Positions 16,445 to 25,459 are shown, counted from the first letter of the stretch. The stretch: 64,000 bases of DNA from LMUY01 sp965199095 (GCA_965199095.1 CBDAQM010000006.1:1116001-1180000), one strand, 5' to 3'. Notes: generated from the letters alone by a model not told the origin. Numbers and translations: made by a program.

Positions 16445-17122
16445 TCAGCCACCGATCATCCGGACGATCACCATCTCGAGGTCCTTGAGCGTAACCAGCC
16501 GGAAGCGGTTCAGCCCGGCGAGAATGGCGAAGTGCTCGGGCGCGCGGATCCGGCGCAGGTACTCCAAGCGCCGAGCACCGCCCAACCCGATCGCCGGAAC
16601 GAAGCCGAAGCACTCGTCGCGCTGCGGTGCTCCCAACGCCCGAACGGCGCGTTCGAACATGAGGTTGCCGTCCTCGTCCTTGATGTCGCCGTATTGGATT
16701 ACGCCGTTGAGCGATATGCCAACGAGCTTTTCTGGGCCGAGCTTTTTCTGGATCTCCCGCTGCTTCGCATCCACGGTGAAATCCGCATCAACCTCGGCGA
16801 ACAGCAGATCAACCTTCATGCTTCCAAGCGTGCGGTGCCATATGTGCAGTTGGCAGAACGCCTCGTAGCCAATCACCGAGCAATCACTGGCGTCGATTTC
16901 GGGGTCTCCCCGGAAAACCGCCTCGACGATGCTCGAGTAGTCTGCTGGCCGGCAGAACTGAAACAGGCCGTTGCCCCACGTGCCCAAGCCGACCTGCTGC
17001 CAGAACTCCAGTAGGCTCTCCGGCAACCGGCCGCGACAAGACGCTATCTCCTCGTCGGTCAGAAACACCGGGTCGGCCGGTTTGCCGAACTTGGACAGGA
17101 GGTATCCGAAATCCTCGTTCAT
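16445..17122 (-). CDS. Tdi1-like immunity protein, copy 3
   Basis: A 225-residue intact paralogue: GAD-like N-terminal domain (MNEDFGYLLSKFGKPADPVFL, SLLEFWQQVGLGTWGNGLFQF) and Tdi1/DUF1851 C-terminus (ECFGFVPAIGLGGARRLEYLRRIRAPEHFAILAG). Differences from its sisters cluster in the central part (YGDIKDEDGNLMFE), where specificity is likely to lie. The start is ATG 17122. It is preceded by a shortened toxin tail. It probably offers immunity to a toxin variant no longer encoded here. Confidence 0.8.
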   Translation of the reverse strand: MNEDFGYLLSKFGKPADPVFLTDEEIASCRGRLPESLLEFWQQVGLGTWGNGLFQFCRPADYSSIVEAVFRGDPEIDASDCSVIGYEAFCQLHIWHRTLGSMKVDLLFAEVDADFTVDAKQREIQKKLGPEKLVGISLNGVIQYGDIKDEDGNLMFERAVRALGAPQRDECFGFVPAIGLGGARRLEYLRRIRAPEHFAILAGLNRFRLVTLKDLEMVIVRMIGG

Positions 17123-17214
17123 CACGACACGTTCTGCAGCGTTCCAACTTCCATCGTCTTGTCCCCTATCACTTTGCGAGTGCTAGCCTCCATCTGCAGG
17201 ACGTCCATTTGAAA

Positions 17215-17892
17215 TCAGTCACCAATCATCCGGACGGTCACCATATCGAGGTCCTTGAGCGTGACCAGCCGGAAGCGGTTCAGGCCGGCGAGGATCGTGA
17301 AGTGCTCGGGCGCGCGGATCCGGCGCAGGTATTCCAGCCGGCGGGCGCCCCCCAACCCAAGTGCCGGCACGAAGCCGAAGCACTCGTCGCGCTGCGGCGC
17401 CCCAAGAACCGCCACCGCCCTCTCGAACATCGGAGTGCCGTCCTCGTCCATGATGTCGCCATACTGAAGGACGTTACTAAGGCTAATAGCGACGATCTTG
17501 TTCGGACCGAGTTTTCTGTCGATCTCCAACCGTTGCGCATCCCGAGTGAAATCCGCGACAATCTCTGCGAACAGTAGGTCGACTTTCATCTTGCCCAGCG
17601 CGCGGTGCCATATGTGCAGTTGGCAGAACGCCTCGTAGCCAATCACGGAGCAATCACCAGAATCGATTTCGGGGTCTCCCCGGAAAATCGTTTGGACGAT
17701 GCTCGAGTAGTCTGCTGGCTGGCAAAATTGGAACAGGCCATTGCCCCATGCGCCTAGGCCGACTTGCCGCCAGAACTCCAGCAGGCTGTCCGGCAATCGT
17801 CCGCGATAGACCGATAGCTCCTCGTCAGTCAGGAACACCGGATCGGCCGGCTTGCCAAATTCGGAGAGGAGAAACTCGAAGTTTTCGTTCAT
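17215..17892 (-). CDS. Tdi1-like immunity protein, copy 4 (cognate to adjacent toxin)
   Basis: A 225-residue intact paralogue (MNENFEFLLSEFGKPADPVFLTDEEL...ECFGFVPALGLGGARRLEYLRRIRAPEHFTILAG). Its ATG at 17892 overlaps the TAA of the Ntox15 toxin gene (TAATG), the usual coupling that ensures immunity is made with its toxin. This makes it the cognate antidote of the neighbouring, now broken, toxin. The other three copies appear to derive from this toxin-immunity unit by tandem duplication. Confidence 0.83.
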   Translation of the reverse strand: MNENFEFLLSEFGKPADPVFLTDEELSVYRGRLPDSLLEFWRQVGLGAWGNGLFQFCQPADYSSIVQTIFRGDPEIDSGDCSVIGYEAFCQLHIWHRALGKMKVDLLFAEIVADFTRDAQRLEIDRKLGPNKIVAISLSNVLQYGDIMDEDGTPMFERAVAVLGAPQRDECFGFVPALGLGGARRLEYLRRIRAPEHFTILAGLNRFRLVTLKDLDMVTVRMIGD

Positions 17893-18628
17893 TACGACAC
17901 GTTCCTGCAAAGCTCAAGCTGTACGTCCATCGTCTTGTCCCTTCTTGCTTTGGCGTTGGCGGCTTCCTGCTCCAGGATGTCGCCCCGGGACCGGCCATCG
18001 CCATCGCCGGCCTTGTTCCACTGCGACCCTATCGACTGGTTCTCCGAGCCGCCAGCGGGAACGGGGCTGAGCGTTCCGTCGCCGCCTACCCGCAAATCCG
18101 GCGTATGCGCCATCTGCTTGCGATGCATTTGCGCGGCCGCATCGTTCGCCGCGTCCTGTCTGGCCTGGGCTGGAGGCCGCCGTCGGCCTGGTATCGCCTT
18201 TCCAGATCTCCTTGCAGCTCGATTTGCGCCTGCGTCCTCGCAACACTTCACGTGCTTGCGTCACCGGGTGGCCTGACAATGTTGCCCGTGACGGGGTCGC
18301 GGCTGTTCTTTAGGTTGTTGAGCAACTGGTCTGGCGACATCTTGTTGATCGCATCCTGCTGCTCCTTCAACTGCCGGCGCATCTCGGCGTCCGTCCCATT
18401 CGCCGGCGTGTTGAAGCAGGGGATCGCCACCTTCGGGCACGTCTCGCACCCTTTCACCTCAGTCCGCGACAGCACCGTGTTGGCGGCCTGCGCCGCCTGC
18501 TCCAGTTGACGCGCGATTCGTGCCGCCCGGGCAAGCGCCTGGGCGGCCCGAGCGGCACGATAAAGCTCGTACCCCTCAGCGACCGCCTCGCCGAGCTCGA
18601 CTGCCTCAGGAACCAGCAGCAGGAGCAT
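17892..18628 (-). pseudogene. T6SS Ntox15 (Tde1-type) DNase effector, disrupted
   Basis: The N-terminal part (from ATG 18628) is the alanine-rich helical region common in T6SS cargo effectors, then CPKVAIPCFNTP, LKEQQDAINKMSPDQLL and RPPGDA. The C-terminal Ntox15 nuclease part has MAHTPDLRVGGDG (catalytic HxxD), NQSIGSQWNK and a final MDVQLELC. Between them, frame zero has a TGA at 18250-18248. Homologous reading then resumes (ARTQAQIELQGDLERRY) and shifts frame again near 18170 (net 1-base loss). Two lesions make it a pseudogene. It was a DNA-degrading effector loaded by the upstream VgrG. Confidence 0.78.
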
Positions 18629-19128
18629 TAGCGCCCGTGTCCGGCCGCGGCATCAGCCTGCGCGAACTTGGTCATGCGCTCGAACATCCTGTCGAGGTTC
18701 GTGTCCGGCACGCCGCCACCGTGCATCACATAGCCGAGGAGCTTTCCGTTGCGCCCGAAGGCGCCCCCCGTGGTCAAGGCAAGATAGGCCCACTGACCCT
18801 GGGAGCACTCGCTTTGCAGTCCAGCAGCCTGCCCTTCCGCGGCAGAGTGCAGGACGTGCTGCCGAAGCTGCGCGTCGCTCAGGCCACTTGCCTCCTCCGG
18901 TGCAACTTGCCGTAAATATGCGGCAATCTTCCGACAGGACCGCTCCCTCGCCGCATCTTCCAAGGCCTCAAGTTGCGCCTGGGTGAGACGCAGCCGACCG
19001 CGCGGCGGGGGCGGCAGGTCTGAGCTTCGCAGAGCCCGGCGGACGCCACGGCCGCCCAGTGCCCGCGGATCGCAGATGCCGCCGGAGCCGCCGTTATAGA
19101 CGTGTTGCGTGGCGCTGCGCAGCACCAT
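18628..19128 (-). CDS. T6SS accessory helical protein (effector-associated, unnamed)
   Basis: The reliable part is residues about 45 to end: LTQAQLEALEDAARERS...KIAAYLRQ, LSDAQLRQHVLHSAAEGQAAGLQSE, WAYLALTTGGAFG. This resembles the small all-helical proteins usually found between vgrG or PAAR genes and effector genes. They are thought to be adaptors, which is an inference from position. The stop overlaps the toxin ATG (TAATG). The start is uncertain: the frame runs into the truncated end of vgrG, and the first 40 residues look like junction sequence. Confidence 0.5.
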   Translation of the reverse strand: MVLRSATQHVYNGGSGGICDPRALGGRGVRRALRSSDLPPPPRGRLRLTQAQLEALEDAARERSCRKIAAYLRQVAPEEASGLSDAQLRQHVLHSAAEGQAAGLQSECSQGQWAYLALTTGGAFGRNGKLLGYVMHGGGVPDTNLDRMFERMTKFAQADAAAGHGR

Positions 19129-20395
19129 GCCAGATCTGCGTCGTGTAGCTCTGCCCGACGCTGAGCACCTTGGCCACGCCCACCTGCTCGGCATGCGCGA
19201 TGCCCACCGCGTCGGACTTGAAGGCGCCGACCACCGTGTTCATCACGCCCGACAACCCGAACAGCCCGGCCACGGCGCTGCCCACCCCGCCGCCGGCGGC
19301 GGCCAGTTGCTCGCCCGCGTCCGCCCGGGTGCTGGGGCCGGCCACCACGCCCTGCCGCGCTTGCAGCCCGCCGCCGTCCAGGAAGCCCAGCGCCCATTGC
19401 GCGATGCTCGGCGCGAACCCGCCGCCGCCCGCACCGCTCAGCAGCCCGGCCGTCTGCGGCGCCAAGGCCGCTGCCTGGGCTGCGACCGCGGGCGCCATCG
19501 GCCCGGCGCCGCCCACCACCAGGTTCAACGACCCGCCGACCTCGTGCTTCTGGTTGCCGGCGACCTCCACGCTGCGGCTGCCGCCGACCGATTGCACCTG
19601 GTGCGCGTCCACCCGCTGCGTGTGGTTGTTGCCGACCTTCTCCGTGTGGTCGTGCTGCGCGTGCAGGTGCAGGCGCTCCACGCCGGTCTGGTCCTCCATC
19701 GCCAGCTCGTTGAAGCCCTCGCCCTTGTAGGTCTGCGACCGGAACACCATCCGCGTCCGGTTGGCGGGCAGGCCGTAGGGCACGGGCGTGTTGGCGTTCG
19801 GCATGCTGCCCAGGATCAGCGGCTGGTCCGGGTCGCCCTCCAGGAAGCCGACCAGCACCTCCATGCCCACGCGCGGGATGGTCTGCCCGCCATAGGTCCG
19901 GCCCGCCCAGGGCTGCGCCACCCGCAACCAGCAGGAGCTGCTCTCGTCGTTCTTGCCGCGGCGGTCCCAATGGAACTGCACCTTCACCCGGCCATACGTG
20001 TCGGTGTAGATTTCCTCGCCCGCCGGGCCGGTGACGACGGCGGATTGGATGCCGGGGATCACCGGCTTCTCGGTGCGTTGCTCCGGCGTGAAGTCCACGG
20101 CGGCGGGGATGCAGGTGAAGTTGTTGTGGTAGCTCGGCGCGCCCTTGGCCACGCTCTCGAAGCTGGGATCGGTGGCGTGGTGGACGATGGCGGTGATGGC
20201 GTATTTCGCGTTCTCGGCGGCCACCGGGTGCGCCTCCAACTGGAAGCGGCCGCCCGGGCCCAGCGTGCGGCAGGCGCTGCTGGTGGAGATGGTGTCCTGC
20301 GCCTTCTCGTGGCCGGCCATCATCCGGCTGCTGACCTTCTCGCCATGGTCGCGCTGCATGTAGCGGCCGGGGAAGTCAAAGGATCTTCCGAACTT
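19094..20395 (-). pseudogene. vgrG: vgrG, truncated at both ends
   Basis: About 420 codons of a T6SS spike protein. It opens inside the gp27-like part (SFDFPGRYMQRDHGEKVS) and continues through the gp5 OB-fold (YTDTYGRVKVQFHWDRRGK, SSCWLRVAQPWAG, PRVGMEVLVGFLEGDPDQPLILG) into the beta-repeat DUF2345 region (HTEKVGNNHTQRVD). The first about 300 residues are missing; an in-frame TAG lies at 20398. The extreme C-terminal beta-repeats are replaced by WHGAAQRHATRL. The missing tip resembles what survives at 14253. It cannot build a normal spike. Confidence 0.8.
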
Positions 20396-20445
20396 CTACG
20401 TCTTTTGTAGGGGCAACTCGGGGACCGGACTCAAACCGAGTGCGG

Positions 20446-21528
20446 TCATGGCAGCGCGCCACGTTGGAAGGTCCGGTTCAACAAAGCCGGCGGGACCGCG
20501 ATCTGGGTCCAGTCTTTCCCGTCGAACCGATGAACTCCCTGCCGGTAGTCGAAGAAGAACAGGACATCGTCAGCCGCTGCGACCTTGAGCGGTGATATCA
20601 CGCCGATGGTGCTGGTGGGGCGCAGCGGCGAAAGATTGTAGCCGTTGAACCAGTGCAGGGAGTTGTCTGCGGCGCAGGCATAGCGATCGCCGAAGCGCGT
20701 GAAGGACAAGATGCGCTCCGTGTCGCCGTGGAAGCCAACCTCCGTAAAGCCTGCGCCAGCGCTTCCGCAAAGGATTGTACCATCGAAGCCGGTGATCCAC
20801 ACCTTGTCTGGGCTTTCAACGAAAATGTCATGCAGACCATGGCGATTGGGCCGGGCAATCTCGTGCCAGCCAACCACGTCGCGAAAGAATCCTCGGCCTT
20901 CAATTGTAAGATCCACCCCAGGCGGCGTCAGGCTGTCTATAATTTCGACGATCCGCGCAGTATCTCCGCGCTGGCCGGCCTCAGCGATCTCGTCCATCTC
21001 GGACTGAGTCAATGACCGCGCGGCTGGCGACGCGAAACCTACGACGTAGATCAGTTCGGGGCTGGCCCCCGCGACAACTCGTAGCGTCAGCGAGGTGTAG
21101 GCCGCAGAAACGTCGAGGCCCGGTCCGGCAAGGCTGGTCCAGGTTGCGGGTCCATCACGACGGTAGACTTGGCCGGAGTCGCCCACAACGTGCAGCACGC
21201 CGCCGATAGCGGCGATGTCGATGGTCGCGCCAAGTCCTGTCGCGTCAGGGCTGTGGGTGCCGGCGCCAGAAATCTTCTCGGTCAGCGGGCCGTCGGGCAA
21301 GAGGATGTAGACATCGCCCTCACTGCTCAGGGCAACGTAGCTGGAGCCTAACGCAGTGATTGCGTTTACCTCGCGCTGCACGTCAACGCGCCCCCAGGGC
21401 TGCCTAAGTGTTCCATCGTAGCTGAGTAGGTAGCTGTAAGGATCGTCTGCGTCCGACTCGACAACGGCAATGCAGAAATTGTCCCGCCCGCGCGCAGACG
21501 CGGCGTAGAGGCGCTGGTTCTCCTTCAT
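20446..21528 (-). CDS. beta-propeller-like T6SS-island protein, copy A
   Basis: A 360-residue protein with recurring blade-like units about 45-50 residues long that centre on aromatic-glycine turns (GDVYILLPDG, GQVYRRDG, KVWITGFDGTILCGS, RYACAADNSLHWFNG, GVHRFDGKDWTQIAVP). No signal peptide. ATG 21528 is preceded by AAGGAT 6-7 bases upstream, which decides it over the earlier in-frame ATG. The function is not recognised. The position just upstream of vgrG and the presence of a second diverged copy suggest a role in effector neutralisation or loading; that is inference. Confidence 0.65.
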   Translation of the reverse strand: MKENQRLYAASARGRDNFCIAVVESDADDPYSYLLSYDGTLRQPWGRVDVQREVNAITALGSSYVALSSEGDVYILLPDGPLTEKISGAGTHSPDATGLGATIDIAAIGGVLHVVGDSGQVYRRDGPATWTSLAGPGLDVSAAYTSLTLRVVAGASPELIYVVGFASPAARSLTQSEMDEIAEAGQRGDTARIVEIIDSLTPPGVDLTIEGRGFFRDVVGWHEIARPNRHGLHDIFVESPDKVWITGFDGTILCGSAGAGFTEVGFHGDTERILSFTRFGDRYACAADNSLHWFNGYNLSPLRPTSTIGVISPLKVAAADDVLFFFDYRQGVHRFDGKDWTQIAVPPALLNRTFQRGALP

Positions 21529-22036
21529 GGGGCGATCCTTAATATTGGTGCTGCTGCAATACAGTGCTTGCAGTGCTTGATAAAGGTAGCGAGGTCTGAG
21601 CCCGACCCGGTTGGCCAACTAGCGGTGTAGCTTGCGCCGCGGTAGACGCTATGGCGAATTGCTTACATCTAGCGCTGACACCATCGAGGCGCTTCAGTGC
21701 AAGGAAAGACCCCGCCATGATCGCTGGCATCGGAGCCGTGGCCGTGGGCGTATTTGCGGCCCCAAGCGTATTCAGCGCTGGATTCAGCGTCCGGTGGACG
21801 GCCTGTTCATCGGTGCGGTGTTCGCCCGTGGTCAAGGCGGCGACGTCGTGGTGACCGTCTGCGCTACCCGGGCTGTGAGCCAGGAGTTACTGCACTGCTT
21901 GGAAAGTTTCGGGCATCCCGGTGCGCTTGCTGGCTTTCCCACACTCCGCCGGGTGCACCCTGCCGTTCCGCGGGCACGAGATCGCGGCGGTCCCCCTTCA
22001 ACACTGGGTATTTTGGAGGTCTTTGAAACACGCTCG
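21529..22036. other. 508-base gap without a convincing gene
   Basis: It separates the two propeller genes. The short frames on both strands have no recognisable motifs or start context. It probably contains debris of whatever once lay between the duplicated propeller genes. Confidence 0.4.
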
Positions 22037-22880
22037 CTACCGTGGCATTTGGTAGATGGGCGGGATTGGAATGCGGGTCCAAGTCTTGCCCTCAAAGCGG
22101 GAAACGCTGCGGGCGCCGAACGCCAACATCCGGCGGGGAACGACGAAGTCGTAGGCAGCGCCGCCGGCGCTGAGCTCCCCCCAACGCCAAGGAGCGCCCA
22201 ACGAAGGACGGTGGAACAGGGCGGGCGCGCGATGGCGATATTGCCGCAGGCATAGGCCTCGCCATTGGGCAACTGCACCAGATCGGTCAGGGTGGCGGGC
22301 TTGCCGATGTCCACCGGACGCTGACGATGGAAGGCGGGTGCGAAGGCGAGCATTCCCGCGTCGTCATGGGCCCATGCGCCGTCATGGTGGCGGTAGCACT
22401 GGCCACCCTGCCCGGCGGCGAGCAGGTCAGGACCGGACCGGCAAAGGAAGTTAAGCAGCCCGTAACGGCCATCGCCGCCTGCTTCGGGAATGCGCTCCTC
22501 GCGCGCACCCGCGCCGTCAACGAACCAGATTTGGCCTTCCTGGCCGAGCGCGAGCAGCTCTGCGCCGCCCGCGCCGGTAGTATGCAGGACGAGGAGGTCG
22601 GCAAGTGTTTCGTCCAACTCCACGCATACCCAACGCCCGGCGTCGTAGCGGTAGAAGCGGGAATAAGGATCATCGAGGCTGTATTCGCTGCCTTCAAGCA
22701 CCGTGGATAGGACGAAGGCGTTCGGGCCAAGGGCAGCGCTGGCGAAAATAGAGAAGTTCTCCGTCGCCGGGACCTTCCAGCGAGGATCGTCGGGCAGGAT
22801 GGCGTGCTTGCGGCGGATGTCGCCAACCCTGCCGTTGCTGACCCGTGCCGCGTGAGCATGGCTGGCCGATCCGGCTGCGT
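22037..22880 (-). pseudogene. beta-propeller-like protein, copy B (frameshifted)
   Basis: A diverged paralogue of copy A. It shares the DDPYS(R/Y)...YD(A/G)G opening, the GQIWFVDGAG and GQCYRHHDGAW blades, and the C-terminal end. Reading is normal from about 22835 to NGEAYACGNIAIARPP, then is lost near 22155-22185 through a net one-base loss. The proper ending (YDFVVPRRMLAFGARSVSRFEGKTWTRIPIPP) lies in the next frame and stops at 22037. No clear ATG exists at the 5' end. It is a decayed copy or carries a sequencing indel. Confidence 0.7.
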
Positions 22881-22963
22881 CAGGCTCACCGGCTTGTCTC
22901 TCTGCTCCTCGTGGTATGATCGGACACGGGCGCCGACCAGGTGAAGGACACAGGAGGCGGAGG

Positions 22964-23575
22964 ATGAGGGTTTCGCGCATGGTGGCGGTGGTTGCGCTGG
23001 CTTGTTCGATCACACTGCCGGGTCGCGCGGCAGATATGGGCACGGTCGAGTTCCACGGCCGGCGCTACCACGTGCCGTTGCAACCGGACCAGTTGGCCGA
23101 CCCGGTCTTGGTCCAGCGGTTCGGCGACGACGCGATGGAGGTCGAACTCCCGACCTCGTTCTGGAACAGCCTGTACCACGCCCCGGCCGCCGCAACGGGA
23201 TGGCAGTTGAGTCCGGGGGACATGCCGCTTCGGCTGACCCTGCCGGACGAATTCTACATGTGGTCCGCAGGCCAGCCTGCAAACCGCCCGCCGGTGCCGC
23301 AGAGGCTCGTCTCCGTCGGGATGCAGCGCGGAGTGCATGTTTGGCAGGATCCGGCATCCCGCGCCCCTCTAGGGCGGCTTCTGCTGAGCTATCCCGGCCG
23401 GGCGGATTTCTACGTCATCTGCGACCGCCAGCAGATTTGGAACCAGCACGATTCATGCGACCTCGTGTGGAACGATGCCGGCGTGCTCGCCGTCTTCTCG
23501 ATCTACGGCAACCTGGTCGCCTACGCACCCGGCGTCGTCGATGCATTCGTGGCCGCCACCCGCCCGGCCGGATGA
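22964..23575 (+). CDS. secreted hypothetical protein
   Basis: A 203-residue protein with a Sec signal peptide (RVSRMVAVVALACSITLPGRAAD, cleavage about residue 24). ATG 22964 is chosen because AGGAGG lies 6 bases upstream. The mature part has no domain I recognise. Visible features are EFHGRRYHVPLQPDQL and paired cysteines in VICDRQQ and HDSCDLVW that could form a disulfide. It is likely periplasmic, monocistronic and convergent with the SecD-P1-like gene. Confidence 0.7.
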   Translation: MRVSRMVAVVALACSITLPGRAADMGTVEFHGRRYHVPLQPDQLADPVLVQRFGDDAMEVELPTSFWNSLYHAPAAATGWQLSPGDMPLRLTLPDEFYMWSAGQPANRPPVPQRLVSVGMQRGVHVWQDPASRAPLGRLLLSYPGRADFYVICDRQQIWNQHDSCDLVWNDAGVLAVFSIYGNLVAYAPGVVDAFVAATRPAG

Positions 23576-23580
23576 CACCT

Positions 23581-25005
23581 TCAACGGGGCGGTTGGTCCA
23601 CCGCATGCAGCGCGAGCGGCAAATCCTGCTGCAGGGTGGCGGCAGCCACGGGCCATAACTCCGCCATGAAGAAGGGGCTGTGCAGCACCAACCTACCCTC
23701 CACCGTCACGCGGGGCGTGAAAGGCCCGATGGGTTTGTCGCCGAGCAGGGCGAAGATCTGCTCGCCGCCCCGCTGGAGCAACTGGTCGTGCAGCAAACGG
23801 GCTGCAGAGGGCCGCAGCGCCAAGGCCAGGGTCGTGACATCGGTGTCGTCCAGTTGCGTCAGGCGGACGATCTCGGCCCCTGTGACGTCCCCGGACAGCA
23901 AGGCCGGCGCGTCCTCCAGCCGCAGCGTGACGCCGAGGCCAAGGTCTTTCACCAGGCTGGCCCGGATGGGAGGCGCGCCGGCCGGCTGTGGCGTGCTGGT
24001 CGGAGCGAAACGGCCCCAATGCCATTCAGGCAGCGGCGCCGCGGTCAAAAGCGCCTGCACCGCTGGCGCGTCCTCACGCGCTCCAAGGCTGACGGTCAGC
24101 AAGTCGCCTGGGGCGATGGCGACGGCCGCATTCCACAGCGCCAGATGCGACAGGTCGTCTTGCAGCGCGTCCCGCGCCCGGCCCAACGCGTCCGGCGCGG
24201 CCGGATGATCCGGAGCAAGCGTGAGCGTGACGGGCTGCGGCGGATTGCCGAGGATCACGTCGGACCCGGGCGGATCGCCCAAGACCGTCATATCCGTTAC
24301 GGAAAGCCGCAACGGCAACGGCCCCGATTGGAAGATCGCTTCGAGGCTGCGTGCGTAGAAGCCGACCTCGTGGCTGGGGATGACCATCTGGTCTGGCCCA
24401 GCACCGGCAGGGGAAGCGGCCAGCACGTCCCCGTCCAGGGTGAGCACCAGCCGCGCCCCCGGCGGTGCGGCGGCGCGCCCGGCCGCCACGGCCTGGATCG
24501 TCTCGGCGTCCAGCTGCAAGGTGAGCTGCGGCACGGTGTGGTTGGGCGGCGTCGACTCGGTGACGTGGCTGAAATGCGGGTGACCGGTCGCCGGCGCGGC
24601 AGGGAGCGCCAGGCCGATATACTGCCCATCCGGCTTGTCCCAGTCCGCGTTCCAACTCAGCACCTCGCCGTCGTGCACCCCGACCGGCGCGACGCCCGTG
24701 AAGGCCTGCGCCCACCAGAGCCCCAGCACCCCGCGCTGCGCCAGCGCCAGACCGAACGGCGCCAAATCCGTCTCGTCCGGCGCCGTGAGCGTGATGCGGT
24801 CGGCATCGGTCACCAGCCCGGCCCGCAGGCCCAAGCGCGCGACCCGATCCTTCAGCACGGCAGCCGCTTGATGCATGCCAGCCTGGTCGAGCGGGCGGGC
24901 CGGCGTGAGCACGACGCGAACGCCGCCCTCCGCCGCGGCCGGCGCGACGGCCAGGACGGTGCAAAGCAGGGCCAGGGCTGCGGCACGGTGGCGATGGGCT
25001 CGAAT
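23581..25005 (-). CDS. secreted protein with SecD P1-head-like N-terminus (ATT start)
   Basis: A 474-residue protein with a signal peptide (RAHRHRAAALALLCTVLAVAPAAAEGG). Residues about 28-95 resemble the P1 head of SecD: VVLTPARPLDQAGMHQAAAVLKDRVARLGL, then a DRITLTAPDE-like strand. Unlike SecD there are no membrane segments after it, so it is periplasmic. No ATG, GTG or TTG is suitably placed in frame. ATT 25005 has AAGGAGG exactly 7 bases upstream and gives a perfect signal peptide. Function unknown; a substrate-handling or peptidoglycan role would be a guess. Confidence 0.65.
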   Translation of the reverse strand: MRAHRHRAAALALLCTVLAVAPAAAEGGVRVVLTPARPLDQAGMHQAAAVLKDRVARLGLRAGLVTDADRITLTAPDETDLAPFGLALAQRGVLGLWWAQAFTGVAPVGVHDGEVLSWNADWDKPDGQYIGLALPAAPATGHPHFSHVTESTPPNHTVPQLTLQLDAETIQAVAAGRAAAPPGARLVLTLDGDVLAASPAGAGPDQMVIPSHEVGFYARSLEAIFQSGPLPLRLSVTDMTVLGDPPGSDVILGNPPQPVTLTLAPDHPAAPDALGRARDALQDDLSHLALWNAAVAIAPGDLLTVSLGAREDAPAVQALLTAAPLPEWHWGRFAPTSTPQPAGAPPIRASLVKDLGLGVTLRLEDAPALLSGDVTGAEIVRLTQLDDTDVTTLALALRPSAARLLHDQLLQRGGEQIFALLGDKPIGPFTPRVTVEGRLVLHSPFFMAELWPVAAATLQQDLPLALHAVDQPPR

Positions 25006-25012
25006 CGGACGA

Positions 25013-25019
25013 CCTCCTT
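25013..25019 (-). promoter_or_regulatory. strong Shine-Dalgarno deciding an ATT start
   Basis: AAGGAGG on the minus strand, 7 bases before ATT at 25005-25003. An ATG overlapping its upstream side is out of frame with the long gene. Confidence 0.65.
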
Positions 25020-25132
25020 CATAGGGTGCGGGCGGGGCGATGATGGCTGCCGGCGCGCGCTGCGCCAAGGATGGAGAGTTGTTTTCCGCCGCCGGCCGCG
25101 ACATGCTCCGTGCAACAACGGAGAACGACCGA

Positions 25133-25459
25133 ATGAGACGTGCTTGCCTCGCGGCCCTCCTCGCGATCTCCAGCGCTCCGGCTTGGGCGCAGTCGAACAC
25201 CATGCAGATCTACGGCCCCGGTACCGCCAGTTGCGCGACCTATCTGCAGGATCGCACGCTGCGCATCAACGCAGACGGCTGGATCCTCGGGTTCTGGACC
25301 GGGAACAACAACGCTGGCGACCCGCACACCGTGGGGCACTCGACCGACAGCCGCGGGATCGTCGGCGAAGTCGCCCGGATTTGCCGAACCCAGCCATCCG
25401 TATCCCTGTTCGAGACCGAGAAGCAGGTCTTCCAGCAGATGAAGGGTGAAGGACGCTAG
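25133..25459 (+). CDS. small secreted hypothetical protein
   Basis: A 108-residue protein. Signal peptide MRRACLAALLAISSAPAWAQ, then a mature domain with CATYLQDR...GWILGFWTGNN and IVGEVARICRTQPSVSL...VFQQM. The two cysteines are likely disulfide-bonded. Similar small periplasmic proteins are common in Alphaproteobacteria but lack an assigned role. ATG 25133 has GGAG 9 bases upstream. It is divergent from the SecD-P1-like gene. Confidence 0.75.
   Translation: MRRACLAALLAISSAPAWAQSNTMQIYGPGTASCATYLQDRTLRINADGWILGFWTGNNNAGDPHTVGHSTDSRGIVGEVARICRTQPSVSLFETEKQVFQQMKGEGR

Noticed and set aside
14743..17910. CRISPR-like periodicity in the immunity array
   Set aside because: The repeats are about 750-960 bases long and coding; they are paralogous genes, not short direct repeats.
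21632..22255. Plus-strand frame of 207 codons across the propeller gap
   Set aside because: It has no recognisable domain or ribosome site and is partly antisense to the broken propeller copy B.
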